Below, in pieces: positions 25,151 through 33,721 of a DNA stretch of 64,000 bases; position 1 is the first letter of the stretch, and each line of letters starts with the position of its first letter. The notes under the pieces were generated by a model. The model saw nothing but the letters and a program-made list of their open reading frames with translations, was not told the DNA's origin and searched no databases. The stretch lies in NCBI RefSeq assembly GCF_019075875.1, contig NZ_JAHOOZ010000001.1:5460001-5524000 (forward strand), given 5' to 3'. The DNA is from Novosphingobium sp. G106 (GTDB lineage Bacteria > Pseudomonadota > Alphaproteobacteria > Sphingomonadales > Sphingomonadaceae). The position numbers and the translations under genes are program-made.

Positions 25151-25576
25151 ATGACCAAGTTCAATCCCACCGCCCTGCTGGGCCTTGCCACCGCGGGTCT
25201 GCTGGCCGGAGCCGCCCCGGCCGTTGCCGCGCCGATGTTCGATACGGCGGCGCCTTCGTCGGTCAGCGGCGCTGCCGATCAGGTCGCGCACCAGTACCGC
25301 GATCGCGGCTACCGCGAAGACCGCGGCTATCGCAATTACAACGGCAATCGCGGCTACAACGGCGCTTCGTGGCGTGGGCGCGACGGCCGCTATTACTGCC
25401 GCCGCAACGATGGCACCACCGGCCTGCTGATCGGCGGCGCGGCGGGCGGCCTGATCGGCCACTCGATCGCCGGCCGCGGCGGTGACCGCACGCTGGGCAC
25501 GATCCTCGGCGTCGCCGGCGGTGCGCTACTGGGCCGCGAGGTCGACCGCAGCGGTTCGCGCGGCAGCTGCCGCTAA
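25151..25576 (+). CDS. Secreted glycine-zipper 2TM protein
   Basis: 141 residues. A signal peptide ends near VAAP (about residue 27). The middle is a Tyr/Arg/Gly-rich low-complexity segment with RGYR and NRGYNG repeats. The C-terminal glycine-zipper (GLLIGGAAGGLIGHSIAG and LGVAGGALLGREVDR, about 95-135) forms a small membrane hairpin, as in the Rick_17kDa/OmpA-like outer-membrane lipoproteins. Likely envelope location; stress-related roles are known for relatives only. Confidence 0.8.
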   Translation: MTKFNPTALLGLATAGLLAGAAPAVAAPMFDTAAPSSVSGAADQVAHQYRDRGYREDRGYRNYNGNRGYNGASWRGRDGRYYCRRNDGTTGLLIGGAAGGLIGHSIAGRGGDRTLGTILGVAGGALLGREVDRSGSRGSCR

Positions 25577-25632
25577 GCTTTCGGGCTCGACCACATTCGA
25601 CGTTGTTCCGCGGGTGGCGGACAGCGTCGCGG

Positions 25633-25665
25633 GGGCGCTCCCGTGCATGTTCGGGGGCGCCCTTT
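25633..25665 (+). terminator. Terminator after the glycine-zipper gene
   Basis: GGGCGC at 25633-25638 pairs with GCGCCC at 25657-25662, extended by CCC/GGG with a bulge, and is followed by TTT. It lies about 57 bases after the stop at 25576. Confidence 0.5.
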
Positions 25666-25713
25666 CGCTTATGGCTAACCGGAATTTAGGCCTTTTGCGC
25701 TAGCGGCGTCGGG

Positions 25714-26421
25714 ATGTCCCGCGCCGCTTTCCTGTTGCTTCCCCTGTTCCTCGCCGGCTGCGGCGGGGCGAGCCCGGATACGCAGCCGCCCGCTCCCGTC
25801 GATGCGGCGATCAGCGATGCGCTGGCCGATCCGATCATGACCGACCCGGACCTGGTTGCGCAGAACGGCGCCTATGCCGCGGTTGCCGTCAGCGGCCCGG
25901 TCAGGTCGGCGCTGCCGCCGATCAACCGCGATGCCGCGGCCATCGGCGCCGCCCGCGACGAGGCTTCGGCGCTGCTGGGCGGGGCGATCCCGGCAGCATC
26001 AGCACCGTCATCGGGCGATCTCACGGTATTCCGCGAAGCCGTCACCGCCGTGCAGATGGCGAGCATCGCTCAGGTCGCAAACCCCGGCTGCATCCAGAAC
26101 GCCGCCTATACCGCCCGCTGGGCCGCCGTGCTGCCCGTACCCCTGCAGGTCTATCCCCGCGGGGCCGTGGAGGAAGCGGTGGGCACCGACGCCGGCGGTT
26201 GCGCCTTGCGGGTGGTTCACTTCAAGACGCCCGTCGCCGTGGATGATGTCCTCGCCTTCCACTACGCTCGCCTGCGCGCGGCCGGCTATCCGGTCGAGCA
26301 CATTGCCGAGGGCGCCGACCACCTGCTGCGCGGCCGCAAGGGCTCGGCTTCCTACACGATCTATGTCCGCAAGGATCAGGACGGGCTGACGGCAGCCGAT
26401 ATCATCGTCGCCGGGAGCTAA
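25714..26421 (+). CDS. Putative lipoprotein, unknown function
   Basis: 235 residues. The signal sequence ends in LAGC with the lipidated C16. Beyond it are Pro/Ala-rich linkers, a helical segment and a C-terminal alpha-beta region with VYPRGAVEEAVGTD and YTIYVRKDQDGL. The only other cysteines, in NPGCIQ and GGCALR, could form a disulfide. The family was not recognised. Its stop overlaps the astD stop convergently by four bases. Confidence 0.7.
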   Translation: MSRAAFLLLPLFLAGCGGASPDTQPPAPVDAAISDALADPIMTDPDLVAQNGAYAAVAVSGPVRSALPPINRDAAAIGAARDEASALLGGAIPAASAPSSGDLTVFREAVTAVQMASIAQVANPGCIQNAAYTARWAAVLPVPLQVYPRGAVEEAVGTDAGGCALRVVHFKTPVAVDDVLAFHYARLRAAGYPVEHIAEGADHLLRGRKGSASYTIYVRKDQDGLTAADIIVAGS

Positions 26422-27833
26422 CGGTCCCTGAGGCCGACGCCGATCTGCGCGCGCGGCTGCTCCATCTCGGCCGAAGTCACCGGATAGGCGCAGTAGTCGG
26501 CTGCGTAGTAACCGGTCGCGCGGTGGTTGCCCGAGATGCCGATCCCGCCGAACGGCGCCGACAGCGACGATCCGATCGTCGGCCGGTTCCAGTTGACCAC
26601 GCCCGCGCGGACGTTCGCCCAGAAACGGTTGTAGTCGTTCGGGTTGCCGCCGATCAGCGCGGCCGACAGGCCGAAGCGCGTGGCATTGGCTTCGGTGATC
26701 GCCTGGTCGAACTCGTCGACGCGGATCACCTGCAGGATCGGTCCGAACAGCTCGACGTCGGGGCGCTCCTTCATGCCGGTCGTATCTATGATCGCCGGCG
26801 TCAGGAACGGCAGGCTCTCGTCGGCGCGGACGAGGTGCTTGATCGCCTTGCCGCCATGGCTCAGCAGGTAGAGGAAGCTCTCGGTCAGGCCGTCGGCAGC
26901 GGCATTGTCGATCACCGGGCCCATGAAGGGTGCGGGGTCGTCGAACGGCGCGCCGACGATGATCCGGTCGGCCAGGTCCTTCACTGCCTCGACCAGCGGG
27001 TCGTAGAGCGCCGATTTGACGATCAGCCGCCGCGCCGAGGTGCAGCGCTGGCCGGCAGTGGTGAATGCCGACTGCACGATCAGCATCGCCGCATCGTCGA
27101 TCTTCGGCGTGTCCCAGACCACGATCGGGTTGTTGCCGCCGAGCTCCAGCGTGACGAGCTTCTCGGGCTTGGCCGCCAGCCTGCGGTTGATCGCAATACC
27201 GGTGTGGGCGGAGCCAGTGAACAGCACGCCGTTGACCCCGTCGTGCAGCGCCAGCGCCTGGCCCTCGTCGGGTCCGCCGATCACCAGTTGGACGACCCCG
27301 TCGGGAATCCCTGCGCGGTGGAAGCAGCGGACCAGCGCTTCGGCGGTGGCGGGGGCCTTTTCGCTCGGCTTGAAGATTATGGCGTTGCCGGCGATCAGGC
27401 CCGGGATGATATGGCCCGCGGGCAGGTGCGCGGGGAAGTTGAACGGCCCCAGCACCGCCAGCACGCCGTGCGGCTTGTGACGGACCGCGGCGGCGCCCTG
27501 GAGGGCACTGTCGAGCTTGCGCTGGCCGGCGCGCTCGGCACAGGCGCGGATCGCGACTTCGACGCGGGCGACGACGTTCTCTACCTCGGTACGCGCTTCC
27601 CAGACGGGCTTGCCGGTCTCGCGCGCGATCGTCGTGGCGAGCAGTTCCGCATCCTTGCGCACTTCGTTGGCGAAGCGGCGGAGCAGTTCCATGCGGGTGG
27701 CGAGCGGCTGTGCGGCCCAGGCCGGCCAGGCGCGGCAGGCCTGGTCGACCGCCTGGTCGACATCCCCGACATTCCCGCGCCACAGCTCCACACCCGTTGC
27801 CGGCTCGTAGGAAATGATCTCGGACTGGCTCAC
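26418..27833 (-). CDS. astD: Succinylglutamate-semialdehyde dehydrogenase
   Basis: 471 residues, aldehyde dehydrogenase superfamily. It oxidises N-succinylglutamate semialdehyde in the arginine succinyltransferase pathway. The catalytic Cys is in FTTAGQRCTSARR and the general base Glu in TLELGGNNPIVV; the substrate-specific HKPHGVLAVLGPFNFPAHLPAGH region is typical of AstD. astA and astB are not next to it, as they are in most sphingomonad ast operons, so the pathway is split or encoded elsewhere. The selO gene lies upstream in the same direction. Confidence 0.9.
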   Translation of the reverse strand: MSQSEIISYEPATGVELWRGNVGDVDQAVDQACRAWPAWAAQPLATRMELLRRFANEVRKDAELLATTIARETGKPVWEARTEVENVVARVEVAIRACAERAGQRKLDSALQGAAAVRHKPHGVLAVLGPFNFPAHLPAGHIIPGLIAGNAIIFKPSEKAPATAEALVRCFHRAGIPDGVVQLVIGGPDEGQALALHDGVNGVLFTGSAHTGIAINRRLAAKPEKLVTLELGGNNPIVVWDTPKIDDAAMLIVQSAFTTAGQRCTSARRLIVKSALYDPLVEAVKDLADRIIVGAPFDDPAPFMGPVIDNAAADGLTESFLYLLSHGGKAIKHLVRADESLPFLTPAIIDTTGMKERPDVELFGPILQVIRVDEFDQAITEANATRFGLSAALIGGNPNDYNRFWANVRAGVVNWNRPTIGSSLSAPFGGIGISGNHRATGYYAADYCAYPVTSAEMEQPRAQIGVGLRDR

Positions 27834-27862
27834 GGTCGCGGGTCGGGCTCCTGAGGATCAAC

Positions 27863-27877
27863 TTGCACTAACTGCAA
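27863..27877. promoter_or_regulatory. Inverted repeat upstream of astD
   Basis: TTGCA and TGCAA are separated by five bases in the 81-base gap between selO and astD, about 30 bases upstream of the astD start. It could be an operator for an arginine or Lrp-type regulator. Confidence 0.35.
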
Positions 27878-27914
27878 AGGTATAAACTTTGAAGGTCTTA
27901 GAGCCAAGAGGGGC

Positions 27915-29318
27915 TCATTTATGCCCGGCCGGGATCGGTGCTTCGCCCAGCGCATCGCCGAGCCGGCGGATAGCGGTTACCTTCTCGGCCAGCGGCGTCC
28001 AGTCGTCCTGTTCGGCGATCGCCGCCCAGATGCGTTCGACCTCGTCGATCACCAGTGTCGGCGGAGCCTCTTCCCACCAAAGCGGATGCGCGTCGTCGCC
28101 GGCCGAGCGGTACTGGCGCAGCCGGTCGCCGAATTCGCCCGTCGGCACATCGCGCCCGCCGCGGTGGCGGTGGAACAGGGTGTCGGGGGACATCGCGTTC
28201 TCGACCATGTAGCGCTCGGATGCGGTGATCAGGGCCATTTCGGCTTCGAGTCCTTGCGGCTCGACGCCCAGCCGCCAGCAGAACCGCCGCGCCATGGCCT
28301 GCTGGTAGAGCCCGCCGAAGCGTTCGAGGGCGAAGACCAGCGGCTCGGTCTCGGCCAGCATGCGCAGGGCAATGGCGAGCTGGCCGCAGTTCCACAGGAT
28401 CGCCTCGGGCTGGCGGCCGAAGGCATAGAGGCCCGAATGGTCGAAATAGGCGGCGGTGAAGCGCGGGTCCCACTGCGGCAGCCAGCGCCAGGGGCCATAG
28501 TCGAAGCTCTCGCCCGAGACGTTCATGTTGTCCGAATTGAGCACGCCGTGGACGAAGCCGGCGACCATGTAGGAGGCGGAAAGGTCGGCCATGCGCTCGA
28601 CCACCTGGTGGAGCAGCATCACCGCGGGCTCGTCGCGGCCGGGGGCATCATCGGGCGGCGGCGGGCCGGGAAATTGGTCGAGGCAGTAGTCGACCAGAAA
28701 GGCCATGTGCTCTGCCTGTTCGAAGGCGCGCAGCCGTTGGAAGGTGCCGATGCGGATATGCCCGTGGCTCAGCCGCAGCAGCACGGCCGAGCGCGTCGGG
28801 CTGGGCTCGTCGCCGCGCCAGAGCTCTTCGCCGGTCTCGATCACCGAGAAGGTCTTGCTCGTATAGACTCCGAGCGCCTCCAGCATCTCGGTCGCCATGA
28901 TTTCGCGTACCGCGCCTTTCAGCGTCAGCCGCCCGTCGCCGTCGCGGCTGTAGGGGGTCTGGCCCGAACCTTTGGTGCCGAGGTCGAGCAAGCGCCCCGA
29001 AGAGTCGCGCATCTGCGCGAAGAGGAAGCCGCGGCCGTCGCCGATCTGTGGGTTGTAGTTGCGGAACTGGTGGCCGTGATAGCGCAGTGCGAGCGGCTGA
29101 GGCAGGTTGCCCTCGAGCGGCTGAAAACGCCCGAAGTGGTCGACCCATTCGGCATCGCTCAGGCTTTCCAGCCCGACCGAGGGCCCCCAGCGGTGGTTGC
29201 GGAAGCGCAGCTCGTGCCGCGGGAAATCCGCCGCCGCGACTGCGTCGGCTAGCCAGGGTGCCAGTGTCAGGATGGGAGTGTCAGGCCGATAGTCGCCCGC
29301 TTGCGGTTCGCTGCGCAT
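27915..29318 (-). CDS. selO: Protein adenylyltransferase SelO (YdiU)
   Basis: 467 residues from the ATG at 29318. SelO is a pseudokinase that AMPylates proteins in redox homeostasis. Visible: the Lys-containing nucleotide site LDLGTKGSGQTPYSRDGDGRL and REIMATEMLEALGV, and the catalytic Asp region GFVHGVLNSDNMNVSG with DYGPW. No Cys at the C-terminus is needed in bacterial forms lacking selenocysteine. Length is normal for the family. The longer in-frame start at 29441 overlaps the divergent hydrolase gene and is less likely. Confidence 0.92.
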   Translation of the reverse strand: MRSEPQAGDYRPDTPILTLAPWLADAVAAADFPRHELRFRNHRWGPSVGLESLSDAEWVDHFGRFQPLEGNLPQPLALRYHGHQFRNYNPQIGDGRGFLFAQMRDSSGRLLDLGTKGSGQTPYSRDGDGRLTLKGAVREIMATEMLEALGVYTSKTFSVIETGEELWRGDEPSPTRSAVLLRLSHGHIRIGTFQRLRAFEQAEHMAFLVDYCLDQFPGPPPPDDAPGRDEPAVMLLHQVVERMADLSASYMVAGFVHGVLNSDNMNVSGESFDYGPWRWLPQWDPRFTAAYFDHSGLYAFGRQPEAILWNCGQLAIALRMLAETEPLVFALERFGGLYQQAMARRFCWRLGVEPQGLEAEMALITASERYMVENAMSPDTLFHRHRGGRDVPTGEFGDRLRQYRSAGDDAHPLWWEEAPPTLVIDEVERIWAAIAEQDDWTPLAEKVTAIRRLGDALGEAPIPAGHK

Positions 29319-29372
29319 CGCGCGATAGTGGGCGCAGGAGGCCCCGCACGCAAGCGGGCGGCTGGGAAACGT

Positions 29373-30251
29373 ATGACCGACACTGCCGATTCCGCCTGGG
29401 CGGATTGCTTCTGGACCAGTCGCGATGGACTGAATCTTCACTACCGCGACTATGCGGGAAGGGCTGACCGGCCTGTCTTACTGTGTCTGCCTGGCCTGAC
29501 GCGGAACGCCCGCGATTTCGAGACGCTGGCCATGCGCTTCGCGGGCGACTGGCGGGTAATCTCGCCCGAGATGCGCGGGCGCGGCGACAGCGCCTATGCC
29601 AAGGATTCGTCGACCTACAATCCGTTCCAGTACGTCGACGACATCAACCACCTGCTCGAGCAGACGGGCATCGAGCGCTATGTTGCGCTGGGCACCTCGC
29701 TGGGCGGATTGATGACGATGATCCTGGCGATGAACGCGCCCGAACGGATCGTCGGCGCCATGCTCAACGATATCGGCCCGGTGATCGAGCCCGCGGGGCT
29801 GGCGCGAATCGCCGGCTATGTCGGGCAGGGGCGCAATTTCCCGACCTGGATGCACGCCGCCCGCGCGATCGAGGAATCGCAGGCCATCGCCTATCCGGAC
29901 TATGAGATCGACGACTGGCTGGCCATGGCCAAGCGACTGATGGTGCTGTCGAGCAATGGGCGCGTCGTCTTCGACTACGACATGAAGATCGCCGAGCCGA
30001 TGCAGCGCGCGAGCAGCAGCGACGTGCAGCCCGATCTCTGGCCGGGGATCGAGGCGCTGGCCGGCAAGCCGCTGCTGCTGCTGCGTGGCGCGTTGTCCGA
30101 CGTGCTCTCGGAGCAGACCTTGAGCAAGATGGAAGCGATGCTGCCCGGGGCGGAGGCGGTGACGCTCGCCGGCATCGGCCACGCCCCGACGCTCGACGAA
30201 CCCGAGGCGGTAGCAGCGATCGAGCGGTTGCTGGCACGCTGCCAGGCCTGA
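29373..30251 (+). CDS. Alpha/beta hydrolase
   Basis: 292 residues from the ATG at 29373. The nucleophile elbow is GTSLGG, the oxyanion strand LCLPGLTRNARDF, and the catalytic His is in GIGHAPTLDEP, completing a Ser-Asp-His triad with Asp probably in GALSDVLS. It resembles haloalkane/epoxide hydrolase-like cytosolic esterases. Substrate unknown. It is followed 15 bases later by a glycosyltransferase gene, perhaps as an operon. Confidence 0.87.
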   Translation: MTDTADSAWADCFWTSRDGLNLHYRDYAGRADRPVLLCLPGLTRNARDFETLAMRFAGDWRVISPEMRGRGDSAYAKDSSTYNPFQYVDDINHLLEQTGIERYVALGTSLGGLMTMILAMNAPERIVGAMLNDIGPVIEPAGLARIAGYVGQGRNFPTWMHAARAIEESQAIAYPDYEIDDWLAMAKRLMVLSSNGRVVFDYDMKIAEPMQRASSSDVQPDLWPGIEALAGKPLLLLRGALSDVLSEQTLSKMEAMLPGAEAVTLAGIGHAPTLDEPEAVAAIERLLARCQA

Positions 30252-30266
30252 TTTTCCCAGCCCGCC

Positions 30267-31394
30267 TTGCGCATCCTCCACCTTCATTCGAGCTTCAACC
30301 GCGGCGGCAAGGAGCTGCGCGCGGCGCAGTTGATCAATGCTTTCGGCAAAAGCGTCGAACACACGATCGTCTCGGCGCAGCCCGATGCCATGGGCGCTGC
30401 GGCTGCGATCGATCCGCGCATGAACGTACGTTATCCGGACGACTTCCCTTCGCTGGCAGGCAAGCCGCTCCCTGGCCGGTTGCAGCGGCTGGCCAAGGCG
30501 ATGCAGGGTTTCGACCTCGTCCTCACTTACAATTGGGGCGCGATGGATGCGGTGATGGCGCACACGCTGTTCCGCGATCTTCATCGCCTGCCGCCGCTGG
30601 TCCACCACGAGGATGGCTTCAACGAGGACGAGGCGGACGAGCGCAAGCGCTCGCGCAACTGGTTCCGGCGGATCGGACTGGGCCGCATCTCGGCCCTGGT
30701 CGTGCCCTCGCGCCGGCTCGAGGCGATCGCGCTGGGCGAATGGTTCCAGCCCGAGGCGCGCGTGGTGCGCATCGCTAACGGCATCGACATCGCTGCCTAT
30801 GCGAAGAAGCCCAGACCCGATGCATTGCCTCGGGTGATCAAGCGACCGGGAGAGAAATGGCTCGGCACGCTGGCCGGGCTCAGGCCGGTCAAGAACCTGC
30901 CGCGCCTGGTCCGCGCCTTCGCCGACCTGCCGGATGAATGGCAGCTGGTGATCCTGGGCGAGGGGCCCGAGCGCGACGCGATCCGCGCCGAAGCGCTGCG
31001 GCTGGACGTGGCGCACCGCGTCCACCTGCCGGGCTTCGTGCCCGAGCCGGCCAAGGCGGTCGGGCTGTTCGACCTTTTCGCGCTGTCGTCGGACAGCGAG
31101 CAGTTCCCGATCTCGGTGGTCGAGGCGATGGCGGCCGGGCTGGCCGTGGTATCGACCGATGTGGGCGACGTCGCGGCGATGCTGGCCGAGGCGAACCGGC
31201 CTTACGTCACGCCCCCCAGCGATGAGCGCGCGCTGGCTGCGTCGCTCGCGCAATTCGCTGAAAACGAAGCGCTGCGCCGCGGTGTGGGCGAGGCCAACCG
31301 CCTGCGCGCGCGCGCCGAATACGACGAGAAAGCGATGATCGCCGCCTACCGCGGGGTCTACGGCCGCGCCTTGGGGCGCCAATCATTCCCATAA
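30267..31394 (+). CDS. Glycosyltransferase family 4-like protein
   Basis: 375 residues from a TTG start. The GT-B fold shows an N-terminal HSSFNRGGKELRAAQL motif and the C-terminal donor-binding segment with SSDSEQFPISVVEAMAAG, the Glu-containing signature of retaining GT4 enzymes. It most likely transfers a sugar to a lipid or polysaccharide intermediate at the membrane. No other polysaccharide genes are near, so the product is unknown. Confidence 0.88.
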   Translation: MRILHLHSSFNRGGKELRAAQLINAFGKSVEHTIVSAQPDAMGAAAAIDPRMNVRYPDDFPSLAGKPLPGRLQRLAKAMQGFDLVLTYNWGAMDAVMAHTLFRDLHRLPPLVHHEDGFNEDEADERKRSRNWFRRIGLGRISALVVPSRRLEAIALGEWFQPEARVVRIANGIDIAAYAKKPRPDALPRVIKRPGEKWLGTLAGLRPVKNLPRLVRAFADLPDEWQLVILGEGPERDAIRAEALRLDVAHRVHLPGFVPEPAKAVGLFDLFALSSDSEQFPISVVEAMAAGLAVVSTDVGDVAAMLAEANRPYVTPPSDERALAASLAQFAENEALRRGVGEANRLRARAEYDEKAMIAAYRGVYGRALGRQSFP

Positions 31395-31443
31395 TAGGCC
31401 GTTCAGCCACGCTTCACCGTCCACAGGCCAGCGACGATAGGCG

Positions 31444-31471
31444 TTGAAATGGTAACACCATCCGCTAAACA
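31444..31471 (+). promoter_or_regulatory. Candidate promoter of yfgM-bamB
   Basis: TTGAAA at 31444-31449 and TAAACA at 31466-31471 are 16 bases apart, just upstream of the TTG start at 31510. The spacer holds a small palindrome ATGGTAACACCAT. Moderate match only. Confidence 0.35.
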
Positions 31472-31509
31472 GCCCCGCACCCTATTCCCATCTGCAGAAA
31501 GCGCCCGTC

Positions 31510-32295
31510 TTGGCTCTGCGTCCCCAGTCTCCCCAATCTCGTAGCGACAAGCTCGCCCAGCGCGATGCCGCGCAGCAGGACGTCTTCATGCGCGAGGTCG
31601 ACGAGGCTCTGCGTCAGGACGAAATGGTCGGGCTGTTCAGGCGCTATGGCCTGCCCGTGACAGTTGTCGTCGTGATCGGCCTGCTGGCGCTCGCCGGCTA
31701 CCTCTATTGGAGCCACAGCGGCAAGGAGGCCCAGGGGCAGGTGGGTGAGCATCTCACCCTCGCGCTCGACAAGCTCGACGCCAGCAACTTCGCCGCGGCC
31801 GACAAGGAACTCGCCGAGGTGATCGCCAAGGGCGACGAGGGCAGCCTGGCTTCGGCCAAGATCCTGCGCGGCGGCATGGCGCTCAAGCAGGGCAAGCCGG
31901 CCGACGCGGGCAAGCTGTTCGCCGAGGTCGCCGCCGATGCCAAGTCGCCCAAGCCTTTCCGCGATCTGGCCACGATCCGCGAGATCGCCGTCAAGTTCGA
32001 CAGCCTGCCGCCGCAGCAGGTCATCGATCGGCTGAAGCCGCTCGCCGTACCCGGCAACCCCTGGTTCGGCAGCGCGGGAGAGCTCGTCGGCATCGCTTAC
32101 ATGAAGCAGAACCGCAACGACCTCGCCGGTCCGCTGTTCGCAGCGATCTCGCGCGAAAAGGACGCTCCCGAGAGCCTGCGCGCCCGCGCCCGCCAGATGG
32201 CCGGCGTGCTGGGCGTCGATGCGGTCGACGATGTCAACAAGGCCGCGGCGGGCGACCAGCCCGAGGATGCTGCCGGTGCCGCCCCGGCGCAATAA
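31510..32295 (+). CDS. Tetratricopeptide-like membrane protein (YfgM-like)
   Basis: 261 residues from a TTG start. A soluble N-terminal helix (RDAAQQDVFMREVDEALRQDE) precedes one membrane span at about 48-66 (PVTVVVVIGLLALAGYLYW) and a periplasmic tetratricopeptide domain. The C-terminus is low complexity. YfgM in E. coli associates with the SecYEG translocon and periplasmic chaperones; yfgM-bamB is a conserved pair in proteobacteria, as here. Confidence 0.85.
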   Translation: MALRPQSPQSRSDKLAQRDAAQQDVFMREVDEALRQDEMVGLFRRYGLPVTVVVVIGLLALAGYLYWSHSGKEAQGQVGEHLTLALDKLDASNFAAADKELAEVIAKGDEGSLASAKILRGGMALKQGKPADAGKLFAEVAADAKSPKPFRDLATIREIAVKFDSLPPQQVIDRLKPLAVPGNPWFGSAGELVGIAYMKQNRNDLAGPLFAAISREKDAPESLRARARQMAGVLGVDAVDDVNKAAAGDQPEDAAGAAPAQ

Positions 32296-32320
32296 AACCG
32301 CGATTGTAGAGGATGCCTGA

Positions 32321-33679
32321 ATGAAGCCTTCGAATTTCCGCAGCTCGCTCGCCCGTCCGCTAGGTATGGCGCTGGTCGTCGCACTGGCGCTGGGCGTATC
32401 GGGATGCGGCGTGTTCGGCGGCAGCAAGGGCGGGCCAAAGACGCCGACGGTCGGCAACCGCGTGCCGATCCTGTCGCGCATCGAATCGGGCGCCAAGGTC
32501 GATCCGACGCAGGCCTCGATCGCCGTGATCGTGCCGCCGGCAGAAACCAATGCCGACTGGCCCCAGGCCGGCAACACGCCTGGCAAGAGCTATGGCCATC
32601 TCGCCCTGGCCGACGCGCCGAGCCGCGTCTGGAGCGCTTCGATCGCCGGCTCCTCGGGCAAGCGCCGCCTCGCGGCTGCGCCTGTCATCGGCGGCGGAAA
32701 CCTGTTCGTCATGGACACCGACGGCCTCGTCAGCGCGTTCAACGCCTCCACCGGATCGCGGCTCTGGACCAAGAGCTTCTCGATCGAGGGCGACGGGTCG
32801 AGCTCGGTGTTCGGCGGCGGCGTCAGCTTTGACGGCGACCGCGTCTACGTCACCACCGGCGCCGGCGAAGTCGCCGCGCTCGAAGCGGCGACGGGTAACC
32901 AGATCTGGAAAGTGAAGCCCGCCGGCCCGCTACGCGGCTCGCCGACGATCGCCTTCAACGCGGTCTATGTGATGACCCAGAACAACGAGCTCCACGCGCT
33001 CGACTCGGCCGACGGCAAGGTGCTGTGGAACGAGAGCGGCTCGCAGGGCCAGGCCGGCGTCTTCGGCGTCGCGGCCCCTGCCGCCGGGCAGGGCACGGTC
33101 ATCGCCGGCTATTCGACGGGCGAACTCGTCGCCTACCGCTACGAGAACGGCCGCACGCTGTGGTCCGACGCGCTGGCGCGCACCTCGATCTCGACCGCGG
33201 TCGGCATCCTGACCGACGTCGACGCCGACCCGATCATCGACCGCGGCCGCGTCTTCGCGCTGGGCCAGGGCGGGCGCATGGCGGCTTACGAACTCGTCAG
33301 CGGCCAGCGCATCTGGGAGCTCAATCTCGCCGGTATCTCGACCCCGGCGATTGCCGGCGAATGGGTGTTCACGCTGACCGACGACGCCAAGCTGCTCTGC
33401 ATCGGCCGCACCAATGGCAAGGTTCGCTGGATGACCCAGCTGATGCGCTACCACAACGAGAAGAAGCGCAAGAACCCGGTGTTCTGGACCGGCCCCGTGC
33501 TCGCCGGCAATCGCCTGTGGATCGCCAATTCGGACGGCGAGGTCGATACGGCCAGCGTCGCGGATGGCACCGTGACCAAGTTCACCGAACTCGGCGGCAG
33601 CATCGCGCTGGCTCCGGTGGTGGCGAACGGGATGCTCTACGTGCTCGACGACAACGGCAAGCTCACCGCTTTCCGCTGA
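32321..33679 (+). CDS. bamB: Outer membrane assembly lipoprotein BamB
   Basis: 452 residues. A signal sequence with the lipobox VSGC (C29) is followed by a PQQ-type eight-bladed beta propeller with repeats such as GRTLWSDAL, GKVLWNES and GNQIWKVKP. BamB is a lipoprotein of the Bam complex that inserts beta-barrel proteins. It starts 25 bases after yfgM. The usual next gene, der, is absent here. Confidence 0.88.
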   Translation: MKPSNFRSSLARPLGMALVVALALGVSGCGVFGGSKGGPKTPTVGNRVPILSRIESGAKVDPTQASIAVIVPPAETNADWPQAGNTPGKSYGHLALADAPSRVWSASIAGSSGKRRLAAAPVIGGGNLFVMDTDGLVSAFNASTGSRLWTKSFSIEGDGSSSVFGGGVSFDGDRVYVTTGAGEVAALEAATGNQIWKVKPAGPLRGSPTIAFNAVYVMTQNNELHALDSADGKVLWNESGSQGQAGVFGVAAPAAGQGTVIAGYSTGELVAYRYENGRTLWSDALARTSISTAVGILTDVDADPIIDRGRVFALGQGGRMAAYELVSGQRIWELNLAGISTPAIAGEWVFTLTDDAKLLCIGRTNGKVRWMTQLMRYHNEKKRKNPVFWTGPVLAGNRLWIANSDGEVDTASVADGTVTKFTELGGSIALAPVVANGMLYVLDDNGKLTAFR

Positions 33680-33721
33680 CCTTTACCGGTCCCTTAACCA
33701 ATTGCCGCTAGGCCGGGCGGC

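Noticed and set aside
25300..25380. CGCGGCTA repeats in the glycine-zipper gene considered as a regulatory repeat
   Set aside because: They encode the RGY-type low-complexity segment of a secreted protein.
29478..31382. 634-residue open frame antisense to the hydrolase and glycosyltransferase
   Set aside because: Low-complexity shadow; both sense proteins have clear active-site motifs.
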